From Paraburkholderia lacunae (GTDB taxonomy: Bacteria; Pseudomonadota; Gammaproteobacteria; Burkholderiales; Burkholderiaceae), in assembly GCF_003353175.1 (NCBI RefSeq), contig NZ_QHKS01000001.1, positions 62,001-126,000 on the forward strand: a stretch of 64,000 bases of DNA, written 5' to 3'. The position numbers and the translations under genes were made by a program. Shown here one piece after another: positions 55,689 through 64,000 of the stretch. A model generated the notes under the pieces. It saw only the letters and a program-made list of their open reading frames with translations, was not told the DNA's origin and ran no database searches. The stretch's first letter is position 1, and every line of letters starts with the position of its first letter.

Positions 55689-56144
55689 CTAAACCAGCGC
55701 GGTCGTCTCGACCTCGATCTTCAGGCCGTAGTGCAATTGGCGGACCGGGACGACCGCACGCGCCGGCCGAGCTTCGCCCGCCCAGCGCGCGTAGAGCTGA
55801 TTGAAGCTCGCCCAGTGTTCGACATTGACGATATAGACGAGCACCCGCACCAGCTGAGCGATGCTGCTGCGGGCACCTTAGAGCACCGCCGGCACATTGG
55901 CCAACACCTGTTCGGCCTGAACCTGGAACGTAGCGCCGGAAAGCTTCTCGCCTTGGGTGTCTATCGGCAACTGTCCCGAGACGAACACAAATCCATTGGC
56001 GATCGCGACGTGGCTATAGTGGCCACCCGGTTTCGCGAGAGACGCGGGGTTCTTCGTGTGCGGCAGATGCTTGCTGTGTTGGGTACCCGCCTTGAGAACA
56101 ACTCCAAAGATGACGGCGCCATCGCGACACATGGAAATGCGCAC
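55689..56144 (-). pseudogene. RidA-family (Rid/YjgF) pseudogene with in-frame stop
   Basis: The - strand reads KHLPHTKNPASLAKPGGHYS and AIANGFVFVSGQLPIDTQGEKL, then QVQAEQVLANVPAVL, then TAA at 55880-55878. The same frame continues as GARSSIAQLVRVLVYIVNVE, HWASFNQLYARWAGEARPAR and AVVPVRQLHYGLKIEVE up to a TAG at 55689, exactly the C-terminal half of a RidA enamine deaminase. One nonsense codon splits it. No clean start codon was found at the expected N-terminus. Confidence 0.8.
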
Positions 56145-56320
56145 GACGCTTCACGCGACTCGTCCGCAGGCCGCGTCTCCTTCGCTAAAAGCAATGAACG
56201 GAGCGCGCGAACATTGACCGCCGCGGACAATGCAGCGCCTCACGCGATCCACCGATCGCTCCGCTCGAACCGCGCGCCGCTTATCGTTCAACGCTTACCG
56301 TGCGAATCAAACCGCGCGCG

Positions 56321-56551
56321 TCAAGCGCTAAGCATGTCCAGCTTTTCGCGCGCGTCCGCACAACGGCGATTCAGGTCACGGTGCATTAATTGACTATCGA
56401 GCAAGGTCGATATATCAGACAAACCGTAATCAAAGCGCAAGACGTATTCGATGTCCGTGTAGTCGTGATATGCGCCGCTGTCAGCCAGCTTCCGCGCTTC
56501 GGCGAAGGCAGCCTGTTGCCGCTCGCCGTTCATCAAATATCTGATCGCCAT
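56321..56551 (-). CDS. hypothetical 76-residue protein
   Basis: A small ORF starting MAIRYLMNGERQQAAFAEAR, with GGAG eight bases before ATG 56551. It is acidic and helical in pattern (YTDIEYVLRFDYGLSD, LLDSQLMHRDLNRRC). No signal or membrane span if 56551 is used; the start at 56584 would add a short hydrophobic segment. No family is recognised. Confidence 0.55.
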   Translation of the reverse strand: MAIRYLMNGERQQAAFAEARKLADSGAYHDYTDIEYVLRFDYGLSDISTLLDSQLMHRDLNRRCADAREKLDMLSA

Positions 56552-56788
56552 GATTGCCGCTCCGAGGAACAGTGTCCCCATCATAGCAACGCAAATTGGG
56601 TCGCACGGTCGCGCGCGCGCAACACCTGGTGTTTTCCGTAGTCGCTCTCGCAGTCACTCTGTAATGCGTCTGTCATGCATGAGTGACGCGCGCAACGGGC
56701 CGGCAGAAGTTCGCTGCGCCTCGCTTTAGCGCGGCAGCCGCCGCGCGCCTTGAGCGACGGATTCTGCCTGCCACCCGACGAACCGCCA

Positions 56789-58009
56789 TCAAGCCGCAAC
56801 GACAGGCGCCTTCGCCCCGTGCCACCTGACGACCAGAATCCGGCCGACGTAACACAGCGTGCCCGCGACGCCTACCACGACGCCCATCCCCGTGGGCGAG
56901 CCGTCCTGCCAAAGCCCAACGGCCAGGCTCGACAGCGCGCCAAGCGCCAACTGCACTGCGCCGAATACCGCAGCGGCAGCGCCTGCGTTATGCGGATAGC
57001 GATGCATCAGATCGGTGGTGCAATTGGCGGACAGCAAACCCACCACGCCGACCACAAAGAAAAGGCCGAACACGATCGACCATAAGCCGCCCCAGCCTGT
57101 CAGCGATACGAGGCAGACAAACAACGACGCGACGCAACTGACGGTAGCCGCGAAAGAAATGATCGGCAACGAGCCAAGCCGGCCCACCAGACGCGTATTC
57201 ATCAAGTTGCCCAACATGATGCCGACGATATTCAGCGCGAACAAAAACCCGTAATGCTGCGCCGATACATGGAAATACTCGATGTACACGAATGGCGTCG
57301 CCGTGATGTAGGCGAACATCGACGCGAACGCCATCCCGCCGCACAGCATGTGCCCCCACGCGACCGGGTCGCGCAGCAACTTGCCGTACGCGCCGAACGA
57401 TTGCAGCAACGCCGAGTGCGCACGCTTCTCGCGCGGCCAGGTTTCCGGCACTTTGAGGAACGCGGTGACCGCACACACGGTACCGAACAGCGTCAGGGCC
57501 ACGAAGACGACGCGCCAGCCGCCGAGCAGCAGCAACTGCCCGCCGATCAGCGGCGCCAGCAGCGGCCCGATCGACGTGACGATGGCAAGCATCGACAGCA
57601 CGCGCGCGGCGTCGCTCGGCCCGTGCGCATCGCGGGCAATGGCGCGCGCCAGCACCGAGGCCGCGCCTGCGCCGAGCGCCTGCACGAAACGGAACGTCAC
57701 CAGCGCCCCGATCGAAAACGACAGCGCGCACGCGACGCTCGCCAGCGCATACATGACGATGCCGCCGAGCAGCACGGGACGTCGACCGCAAGCATCCGAC
57801 AGCGGACCATACATCAGCATGCCGATCGAAAAACCGAACATGAAGCTGGTGAGCGTCGTCTGCGCGGCGCCGGTGCCGATCGCGAAGGCCTGCGCGATGG
57901 TCGGCAGGCTTGGCAGATACATGTCGATGGAAATCGGCCCGCACGCGGCAAGCGCGCCGAGCAACAGAATCAGCCGGCCATCGGGCCGGCTTCTGGTGGC
58001 GTGAGACAT
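56789..58009 (-). CDS. Bcr/CflA-type drug efflux MFS transporter
   Basis: A 406-residue 12-helix MFS pump of the DHA1 group. The sequence shows ACGPISIDMYLPSLPTIA in helix 1, the motif A loop GPLSDACGRRPVLLGG, and RFVQALGAGAASVLARAIARD in helix 4-5. This is the Bcr/CflA pattern, exporting small drugs such as bicyclomycin or sulfonamides. ATG 58009 is preferred to 58039. Substrate is not known. Confidence 0.9.
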   Translation of the reverse strand: MSHATRSRPDGRLILLLGALAACGPISIDMYLPSLPTIAQAFAIGTGAAQTTLTSFMFGFSIGMLMYGPLSDACGRRPVLLGGIVMYALASVACALSFSIGALVTFRFVQALGAGAASVLARAIARDAHGPSDAARVLSMLAIVTSIGPLLAPLIGGQLLLLGGWRVVFVALTLFGTVCAVTAFLKVPETWPREKRAHSALLQSFGAYGKLLRDPVAWGHMLCGGMAFASMFAYITATPFVYIEYFHVSAQHYGFLFALNIVGIMLGNLMNTRLVGRLGSLPIISFAATVSCVASLFVCLVSLTGWGGLWSIVFGLFFVVGVVGLLSANCTTDLMHRYPHNAGAAAAVFGAVQLALGALSSLAVGLWQDGSPTGMGVVVGVAGTLCYVGRILVVRWHGAKAPVVAA

Positions 58010-58251
58010 GGGAATCCAGATGAAGCGCCCCGCCGTCATGGGTGGCGAAACACGGTGAACCGGGGACAACAGCGGCTTGATGGGCTCAATTGTACGCGAC
58101 GGTTCAATATTCGCCGCGTCCCGACGTCGTCGGGCGGAACGCCCGAGCACCGCGGCAAGCATGGAAGCGATCGGTTAAGCTGCCGCCTGAACGATTCGTG
58201 CGCGACGCAAACGTGCCGCGCCCCTCAACAGCGCTTTCTCCCGACCTTTTC

Positions 58252-58935
58252 ATGACCGCTTTTCTGCTGATCTGGAGCCCCAGGAAATGGCCGTGGCCGG
58301 AATTGCCCGACGTGGCGAAGCGGGTGGCCGCGGGCGTGGCGGTGTCGGACGTGTGGGGTTGCGGGTTTGCGCGCGGCATCCTGCCGGGCGACCGCGTGTT
58401 CCTGCACCGTGTCGCCCAGGAACCGAAGGGCGTGTTCGGCTCCGGCTACGTGACGCGTGCGCCGTACGAGGTCCCCGATCCGGCGATGAAGCGTGGCTAC
58501 CGCTTATGCATTGACTTCGTGTACGACTGGCTAGTCGACGCCCACGAAGACGTTGTGATCCCGCGCGAGATGTTGCGCGCACACCCGTTTTCGGTACAGA
58601 CGTGGGACGCACAGAGCTCGGGCACCGTTATCAAGCCGATCGCCGAAGGCGCGCTGGAAAAGCGCTGGGCCGAGCTGACCGGCAAGCGCAAGCCGCCGAA
58701 GCTCGACGCCCCGATGGGACCCGCGCGCTCCAGCAAGGTAACGGCCCACGCGGCGGCGGCAGAGAAAAGCCGCGAAACCGCGCAAGGAATGCAAGTAGTT
58801 GAAGAGGCACAGCGCGTCAAACCCGAATCGAGCCGCACCACAACGCCGAGGAAGTCCGCGGCAGAAAGTCACGCACAACCCAAGCCGAAAACGACGGCGA
58901 GGACGCCTGCGAAGAAACAGGTGCGTGAAAGCTGA
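58252..58935 (+). CDS. EVE-like domain protein with basic C-terminal tail
   Basis: A 227-residue protein. The first ~135 residues (FLLIWSPRKWPWPELPDVAK, CGFARGILPGDRVFLHRVAQEPKGVFGSG, FDFVYDW-like segment, VQTWDAQSSGTVI) resemble EVE/PUA-type domains that often precede HNH endonucleases and read modified bases. No nuclease follows: the last ~90 residues are Lys/Ala/Pro-rich (KPKTTARTPAKKQ) and histone H1-like. Role unknown; nucleic-acid binding is the best inference. It is divergent from the efflux gene. Confidence 0.72.
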   Translation: MTAFLLIWSPRKWPWPELPDVAKRVAAGVAVSDVWGCGFARGILPGDRVFLHRVAQEPKGVFGSGYVTRAPYEVPDPAMKRGYRLCIDFVYDWLVDAHEDVVIPREMLRAHPFSVQTWDAQSSGTVIKPIAEGALEKRWAELTGKRKPPKLDAPMGPARSSKVTAHAAAAEKSRETAQGMQVVEEAQRVKPESSRTTTPRKSAAESHAQPKPKTTARTPAKKQVRES

Positions 58936-59158
58936 ACGGCGGCGACGCCGCCCGGGTGTGAAGCACCGCCAAAGCGCGCCGCGCCGTCGGGGAAGTGCAC
59001 AGGAACGACGCCGCGAACCCGCCTGAAGGGAAACACACGAAACCTCTTCACGCCGACTCCGGTACAATTTCCCCACCAACCTCCTGCGCCGCGCGAAGCA
59101 CAAAAACAGCCTCCCGCGCCGCTGCGCAGTCCCGAATCCAAAGGCATCGCCAACACCC

Positions 59159-60442
59159 ATGTCCAGGAACCAAACCCTCTTCGACCGCGCGCAGCGCACC
59201 ATCCCGGGCGGCGTGAATTCGCCAGTAAGAGCATTCCGCTCGGTGGGCGGCACGCCGCGCTTCATCGAGCGCGCAGAAGGCCCCTACTTCTGGGACGCCG
59301 ACAAAAAACGCTATATCGACTACATCGGCTCGTGGGGCCCGATGATTCTCGGCCACGTCCATCCGGAAGTACTCGAAGCAGTCCAGCGCGTGCTGGCAAA
59401 CGGCTTCTCCTTCGGCGCGCCGACCGAATCGGAAGTGGAAATCGCCGAGGAAATCTGCAAGCTGGTGCCGTCGATCGAGCAGGTCCGCATGGTATCGAGC
59501 GGCACTGAGGCGACCATGAGCGCGCTGCGTCTTGCGCGCGGCTTCACGAATCGCAGCCGCATCGTCAAGTTCGAAGGCTGCTATCACGGCCACGCGGACA
59601 GCTTGCTGGTCAAAGCCGGCTCCGGTCTGCTCACGTTCGGCAATCCGACTTCGGCCGGCGTGCCGGCCGATATCGCCAAACACACCACCGTGCTCGAATA
59701 CAACAACGTCGCCGAGCTCGAAGAAGCGTTCAAGGCGTTCGGCAACGAGATCGCTTCGGTGATCGTCGAGCCGGTCGCGGGCAACATGAACCTGGTGCGC
59801 GCCACCCCCGAATTCCTGCAAGCATTGCGGCGTCTGTGCACCGAGTACGGCTCGGTGCTGATTTTCGACGAAGTGATGTGCGGCTTCCGCGTGGCGCTCG
59901 GCGGCGCTCAAGAGGTCTACGGCATCACGCCGGATCTGACGTGTCTCGGCAAAGTGATCGGCGGCGGCATGCCGGCGGCGGCCTTCGGTGGACGGCGCGA
60001 CATCATGGCCCACCTCGCGCCGCTCGGCGGCGTCTATCAGGCGGGCACGCTGTCGGGCAATCCGATCGCGGTGGCCGCGGGCCTGAAGACGCTGCAACTG
60101 ATCCAGGCGCCGGGCTTCTATGACACGCTCGCCGCGCGCACCGCGCGTCTCGCGCAAGGTCTCGTGAAAGTCGCGCGCGAAGCGAAGGTGCCGTTCGCCG
60201 CTGATTCGCTCGGCGGCATGTTCGGCCTGTACTTCACCGAATCGATCCCGGCGAGCTTTGCCGAGGTCACGAAGAGCGACGTGCCGCGCTTTAACGCGTT
60301 CTTCCACAAGATGCTCGACGCGGGCGTGTACTTCGCGCCGTCGGCCTATGAAGCCGGTTTCGTGTCGATCGCGCACGACGACGCGATCGTCGACACCACG
60401 ATCGAAGCCGCGCGCGGCGCGTTCGCCTCGCTCGCCGTCTGA
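59159..60442 (+). CDS. hemL: glutamate-1-semialdehyde 2,1-aminomutase
   Basis: A 427-residue PLP enzyme making 5-aminolevulinate from glutamate-1-semialdehyde in heme synthesis. [15 protein letters not shown] at the N-terminus, [15 protein letters not shown] and the PLP lysine in [18 protein letters not shown] are diagnostic. ATG 59159 follows a GCCAACACCC leader. Together with the hemW gene 5 kb away it gives the window two heme-related genes, not in one operon. Confidence 0.96.
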   Translation: MSRNQTLFDRAQRTIPGGVNSPVRAFRSVGGTPRFIERAEGPYFWDADKKRYIDYIGSWGPMILGHVHPEVLEAVQRVLANGFSFGAPTESEVEIAEEICKLVPSIEQVRMVSSGTEATMSALRLARGFTNRSRIVKFEGCYHGHADSLLVKAGSGLLTFGNPTSAGVPADIAKHTTVLEYNNVAELEEAFKAFGNEIASVIVEPVAGNMNLVRATPEFLQALRRLCTEYGSVLIFDEVMCGFRVALGGAQEVYGITPDLTCLGKVIGGGMPAAAFGGRRDIMAHLAPLGGVYQAGTLSGNPIAVAAGLKTLQLIQAPGFYDTLAARTARLAQGLVKVAREAKVPFAADSLGGMFGLYFTESIPASFAEVTKSDVPRFNAFFHKMLDAGVYFAPSAYEAGFVSIAHDDAIVDTTIEAARGAFASLAV

Positions 60443-60517
60443 AGCCGGCGATCAAGCTGGCAGTCGACCGAAACCGAAGCTAACCACAGCCTAGTCACCG
60501 TACCCGACCGGACACCG

Positions 60518-61663
60518 ATGTTCTCGCAAACCGATTTCGTCCATATGGAACGCGCGCTCGCGCTGGCCAAGCGCGGCATGTACACGACCGACCCGAATCC
60601 GCGCGTCGGTTGCGTGCTCGTCAAGAACGGCGAAGTGATCGGCGAAGGCTTCACGCAACCGGCCGGCCAGGACCATGCCGAAGTCCGCGCGTTGAAGGAC
60701 GCGCGTTCGCGCGGCCACGATCTGCGCGGCGCGACGGCCTACGTGACGCTCGAGCCGTGCAGCCATTTCGGCCGCACCCCGCCGTGCGCGAGTGCGTTGA
60801 TCGAGGCGCAGGTCGAGCGTGTGGTCGCGGCGATGGAAGACCCCAATCCGCAGGTCTCCGGACGCGGCCTCAAGATGCTGCGCGACGCCGGCATCGAAGT
60901 CCGTTGCGGGCTGCTCGCCAACGAAGCGCACGAACTGAACATCGGTTTCGTGTCGCGCATGACGCGCGGGCGCCCGTGGGTGCGCATGAAAGTGGCGGCG
61001 TCGCTGGACGGCCGCACCGGCTTGCCGTCGGGCGCCAGTCAATGGATCACCGGCGAGGCGGCGCGCGCCGACGGCCACGCGTGGCGTGCCCGCGCGTCGG
61101 CGATTCTGACCGGCATCGGCACCGTCAGGGAAGACGATCCGCGCATGACCGTGCGCGCCGTCGACACGCCGCGCCAGCCGCAACGCGTGCTGATCGACAG
61201 CCAGCTCGACGTGCCGCCTGAAGCGAAGATTCTGGCCGGCGCGCCGACCTTGATCTTCTGCGGCAATCTCGATCAGCGTCATGCCGAGCGCGCCAGCGCG
61301 TTGCGCGATCGCGGCGCGGAGATCGTGCAACTGGCGAACGCGGCCGGCAAGGTCGATCTGCCCGCCATGCTGAAAGTGCTTGGCGAGCGCAGCGTCAACG
61401 AACTGCACGTCGAGGCGGGCTACAAACTGAACGGCTCGCTGTTGCGCGAAGGCTGCGTCGACGAACTGCTGGTTTATCTCGCCCCGAGCCTGCTCGGCGC
61501 GGATTCGATGAGCATGTTCAATCTGAGCGCGCCTGACACGCTGGAAGGCCGCGTGCAACTGAACTTCCACGCGGTCGACCGGATCGGCGACGATCTGCGG
61601 ATTCTCGCGCGCTTCGTGCCACACGCGCAGGCTGCGCCGGCGCCCCAACCTACTTCGAATTGA
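60518..61663 (+). CDS. ribD: riboflavin biosynthesis deaminase/reductase
   Basis: A 381-residue bifunctional enzyme of riboflavin synthesis. The N-terminal deaminase has the zinc motifs DHAEVRAL and TLEPCSHFGRTPPC. The C-terminal reductase has RPWVRMKVAASLDGRTGLPSG and ELHVEAGYKLNGSLL. The C-terminus ends in a Pro/Ala-rich tail (AQAAPAPQPTSN). It is 75 bases after hemL and 16 bases before ribE, so hemL-ribD-ribE may be one operon. Confidence 0.95.
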   Translation: MFSQTDFVHMERALALAKRGMYTTDPNPRVGCVLVKNGEVIGEGFTQPAGQDHAEVRALKDARSRGHDLRGATAYVTLEPCSHFGRTPPCASALIEAQVERVVAAMEDPNPQVSGRGLKMLRDAGIEVRCGLLANEAHELNIGFVSRMTRGRPWVRMKVAASLDGRTGLPSGASQWITGEAARADGHAWRARASAILTGIGTVREDDPRMTVRAVDTPRQPQRVLIDSQLDVPPEAKILAGAPTLIFCGNLDQRHAERASALRDRGAEIVQLANAAGKVDLPAMLKVLGERSVNELHVEAGYKLNGSLLREGCVDELLVYLAPSLLGADSMSMFNLSAPDTLEGRVQLNFHAVDRIGDDLRILARFVPHAQAAPAPQPTSN

Positions 61664-61679
61664 TCAAGGAACCAGCACG

Positions 61680-62327
61680 ATGTTTACAGGAATCGTCGCG
61701 GCAGTCGGCCGCATCGAATCGGTCAAACCCCTCGCTCACGACGGCAAAACGGACGGCGATGCGGGCGTACGCCTGAACGTGGAAGCAGGCGGCCTCGACC
61801 TCGACGACGTGCAACTCGGCGACAGCATCACCATTCAGGGCGCCTGCATGACGGTGGTGGCGAAAACGGCGCATTCGTTCGAAGTCGACGTGTCGCGCGA
61901 AAGCCTGAACTGCACGGTCGGCTTGGGCGAGCCAGGCGAAGTCAATCTCGAGAAGGCGCTGCGCGCGCATGACCGGCTCGGCGGTCATATCGTGTCAGGG
62001 CACGTGGACGGCCTCGGCACGGTCACGCATTTCGCGCCGGTCGGCGAGTCGCATGAGCTACGCGTTGTAGCGCCGCGCGAGATCGGCCGCTATCTGGCGT
62101 ACAAAGGTTCTATCACTGTCAACGGCGTGAGCTTGACCGTCAACGCGGTTAAAGATCGCGACGACGGCTGCGAGTTTTCGATCAACCTGATTCCTCACAC
62201 GGTTCAGGTGACCTCGCTGAAGCATCTGCACGAAGGCTCGCAGGTGAATCTGGAGGTCGATCTGATCGCGCGGTACGTGGAGCGGATGCTCGCGTCGTCT
62301 CAGGACGGTTACAAGCCCCTGAAGTAG
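61680..62327 (+). CDS. ribE: riboflavin synthase alpha chain
   Basis: A 215-residue enzyme dismuting two 6,7-dimethyl-8-ribityllumazine molecules to riboflavin. It shows the N-terminal MFTGIVAAVGRIE and two lumazine-binding repeats (first around SITIQGACMTVV, second around HIVSGHVDGLGTV and NGVSLTVNAV). An insert at residues 20-28 (HDGKTDGDAG) is longer than in E. coli. Some systems call this gene ribC. Confidence 0.95.
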   Translation: MFTGIVAAVGRIESVKPLAHDGKTDGDAGVRLNVEAGGLDLDDVQLGDSITIQGACMTVVAKTAHSFEVDVSRESLNCTVGLGEPGEVNLEKALRAHDRLGGHIVSGHVDGLGTVTHFAPVGESHELRVVAPREIGRYLAYKGSITVNGVSLTVNAVKDRDDGCEFSINLIPHTVQVTSLKHLHEGSQVNLEVDLIARYVERMLASSQDGYKPLK

Positions 62328-62425
62328 TTCAGTTTTTGGCGAATCGACTGTCTACCGTCGTTTCACCAAAACCAGCCAGATCTACGCTTTGGTGACGGTA
62401 TACCGTTGTCTTTCCTGAACCGGAG

Positions 62426-62608
62426 GTGTCCGGCGGCCGCCGCGCGATCTTCTATTCGGGCGACGACAAGGACGCCAAAACGACGGTTCGCTCGCTTATC
62501 GAACAGACAGGCTTTTTTGCAGTCGATCTCGGTGCGCTGGATGTGGGTGGCCCGCTGGCTTCGCTGCCATTCGGTCCTCTGGCCGGAGTCGGCTTCGTCC
62601 AGGTATGA
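62426..62608 (+). pseudogene. relic of an NADPH-dependent F420 reductase-like gene (C-terminal part)
   Basis: The frame reads PEVSGGRRAIFYSGDDKDAK, TTVRSLIEQTGFFAVDLGAL and DVGGPLASLPFGPLAGVGFV before a stop, like the last third of NAD(P)-binding F420-reductase-like oxidoreductases. The N-terminal nucleotide-binding part is absent; upstream DNA is AT-richer and non-coding. A surviving fragment of a deleted gene is the simplest reading. Confidence 0.55.
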
Positions 62609-62906
62609 GGCGATAACGACATTCGGCATGACGCACGGATGTTCAGGACCGGAAAGTGCAAACGCCATCCTCTGCTGCGCGGATGGAGCGCATGCTGAAC
62701 GCGCCGAAATGATCCCGGAGCCCCCTGCCGCGCAGGGGCCGAGCGGCGCCCTGCCGCCCAACCCGCTCATGCGCTCATCGTTTTATCGAGCATACAGGCT
62801 GGCTGCGAGCCGTCGCCAGTCGGCCAAACGGCCTATGCCATCCGTCGCAGGCGACTTGAGGGCGCGCGTGGCGTAAAATACGCGCTTTCCCGAAAATCTC
62901 GCCAAC
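62609..62906. other. ribBA upstream region, no FMN riboswitch found
   Basis: About 300 bases precede ribBA. GCCCCCTGCC/GGCAGGGGC-like hairpin sequence lies near 62720 and a TAAAAT -10-like element near 62874. The RFN (FMN riboswitch) core was searched for by eye and not seen. Confidence 0.45.
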
Positions 62907-64000
62907 ATGACGCTCGCCTCCACTCCAGAGATCATTGCCGAACTGAAAGCAGGCCGGATGGTGATCCTCGTCGACGAAGAAGACCGCGAAAACGAGGGCG
63001 ATCTCGTGATCGCCGCCGAATTCGTCACACCGGAAGCGATCAATTTCATGGCCCGCTACGGTCGCGGCTTGATCTGCCTCACGCTCACGCAGGAACGCTG
63101 CAAGCTGCTGAACCTGCCGCTGATGACCTACCGCAACGGCACCCAGTACGGCACGGCGTTCACCGTCAGCATCGAAGCAGCCGAAGGCGTGACCACCGGC
63201 ATCTCGGCGGCCGACCGCGCCCGCACGATCGCCACGGCGGTCGCGCCGGACGCGAAAGCCGAACATATCGTGCAGCCGGGCCACGTGTTCCCGATCATGG
63301 CGCAACCCGGCGGCGTGCTGGTGCGCGCCGGCCACACCGAGGCCGGTTGCGACCTCACCGCGCTGGCGGGCCTCACGCCGGCCGCGGTGATCTGCGAAGT
63401 CATCAAGGACGACGGCACGATGGCGCGCCTGCCGGACCTGATGGAATTCGCCAAAGAGCACGGCCTCAAAATCGGCACCATCGCGGATCTGATCCACTAC
63501 CGCAGCCGCACCGAATCGATCGTCGAGCGCATTTGCGAGCGCACCATGCAAACCGCGCACGGCGCGTTTCGCGCCGTGATGTACCTCGACCAGCCGAGCG
63601 GCCAGCCGCATATCGCACTGGTGCGCGGCACGCCGAAGCCTGACGAGGACACGCCGGTGCGTGTGCACGAGCCGCTGTCGGTGCTGGATCTGCTCGAAGT
63701 CAGCGAATCCACCCACTCGTGGACGCTGGATGCGGCAATGAAGGAAATCGCCCGGCGCGACCTTGGCGTGATCGTCCTGCTGAACTGCGGCGATTCGAAG
63801 GATCATCTGATCGACGTTTTCAAAGCCTTCGACTCGAAAGAAAAAGCCGAGGCGCTCAAGCGCCGGCCGATCGACTTCAAGACTTACGGTATCGGCGCGC
63901 AGATTCTGCGCGAACTCGGTGTCGGCAAGATGCAGGTGCTGTCGAACCCGCGCAAGCTGGGCAGCATGTCCGGTTATGGTCTCGAAGTCACCGGTTTCGT
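62907..64000 (+). CDS. ribBA: 3,4-dihydroxy-2-butanone 4-phosphate synthase with degenerate GTP cyclohydrolase II domain (partial)
   Basis: The first 364 residues of a RibBA-type protein; the end is outside the window. The N-terminal synthase is intact ([46 protein letters not shown]). In the C-terminal half the zinc Cys motifs of GTP cyclohydrolase II are gone: where active enzymes read CLTGD and RCDCG this one has [20 protein letters not shown]. The remainder ([22 protein letters not shown]) is still recognisable. This matches the RibBX form known in proteobacteria, where another enzyme does the cyclohydrolase step. Confidence 0.93.
   Translation, partial: MTLASTPEIIAELKAGRMVILVDEEDRENEGDLVIAAEFVTPEAINFMARYGRGLICLTLTQERCKLLNLPLMTYRNGTQYGTAFTVSIEAAEGVTTGISAADRARTIATAVAPDAKAEHIVQPGHVFPIMAQPGGVLVRAGHTEAGCDLTALAGLTPAAVICEVIKDDGTMARLPDLMEFAKEHGLKIGTIADLIHYRSRTESIVERICERTMQTAHGAFRAVMYLDQPSGQPHIALVRGTPKPDEDTPVRVHEPLSVLDLLEVSESTHSWTLDAAMKEIARRDLGVIVLLNCGDSKDHLIDVFKAFDSKEKAEALKRRPIDFKTYGIGAQILRELGVGKMQVLSNPRKLGSMSGYGLEVTGF

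Noticed and set aside
55878..56144. Intact 88-residue RidA-like protein
   Set aside because: The matching C-terminal half continues in frame after the stop, so the short ORF is a truncated product of a broken gene.
62609..62906. FMN riboswitch upstream of ribBA
   Set aside because: The conserved RFN core was not found in this stretch or before ribD.

Overview
The window is a piece of a high-GC beta-proteobacterial chromosome, almost certainly Burkholderia sensu lato and most likely Paraburkholderia. This rests on gene content and order (rpoZ-spoT next to gmk-yicC-rph-rdgB-hemW, hemL-ribD-ribE-ribBA, a 376-residue general porin) and on strongly GC-biased third codon positions. Species cannot be named from the sequence alone. 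No phage, plasmid, CRISPR or complete insertion sequence was seen.

Layout. 1-2424: end of an MFS transporter, a GntR/FCD regulator and an amidase. 2583-3092: dsbB, followed by a 15-bp tandem repeat. 3513-11215: a purine catabolism block on the + strand (xdhA-xdhB-xdhC, an adenine deaminase-type enzyme, guaD) that channels adenine and guanine to xanthine and urate; it ends at a bidirectional terminator. 11304-30295: a large aryl polyene-type (APE) lipid cluster. Sixteen genes run on the - strand as one tightly overlapping operon: chain-length-factor-like KS, acyltransferase, two acyl carrier proteins, membrane protein, AMP-ligase/dehydratase fusion, glycosyltransferase/acyltransferase fusion, MIO ammonia-lyase, thioesterase, LolA-like protein, MMPL exporter, KS, dehydratase, FabG, KS, KS. 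They are followed by a lipoprotein, a convergent methyltransferase and a flavin halogenase-like oxidoreductase. Together they could activate an aryl acid, extend it to a polyene, attach it to a lipid and move it to the outer membrane.

30880-31688: a manganese (yybP-ykoY) riboswitch in front of a GDT1/UPF0016 Mn exporter. 31816-45627: a DUF4136 lipoprotein, pepN, fbp, tRNA-Thr, a LysR/aldo-keto reductase pair, a periplasmic chorismate mutase, an exonuclease/GIY-YIG fusion, a cold-shock protein, a porin and several small ORFs. 45681-55016: a lone transposase N-terminal domain, greB, two identical tRNA-Arg genes, a DUF2591-like ORF, spoT-rpoZ-gmk-yicC, the opposing rph-rdgB-hemW, and tRNA-Ser. 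55206-64000: a small secreted GNIGVN-repeat protein, a RidA pseudogene, a Bcr/CflA-type efflux pump, an EVE-like protein with a basic tail, hemL, ribD, ribE, a reductase remnant, and ribBA whose GTP-cyclohydrolase half is degenerate and which runs off the window.

The most notable region is the APE cluster. Its class is known, but this copy has local peculiarities: repeat-derived insertions inside the exporter, a tiny coupling ORF made from repeat DNA, and a halogenase-like enzyme with its signature residues intact. No wholly undescribed system could be shown.
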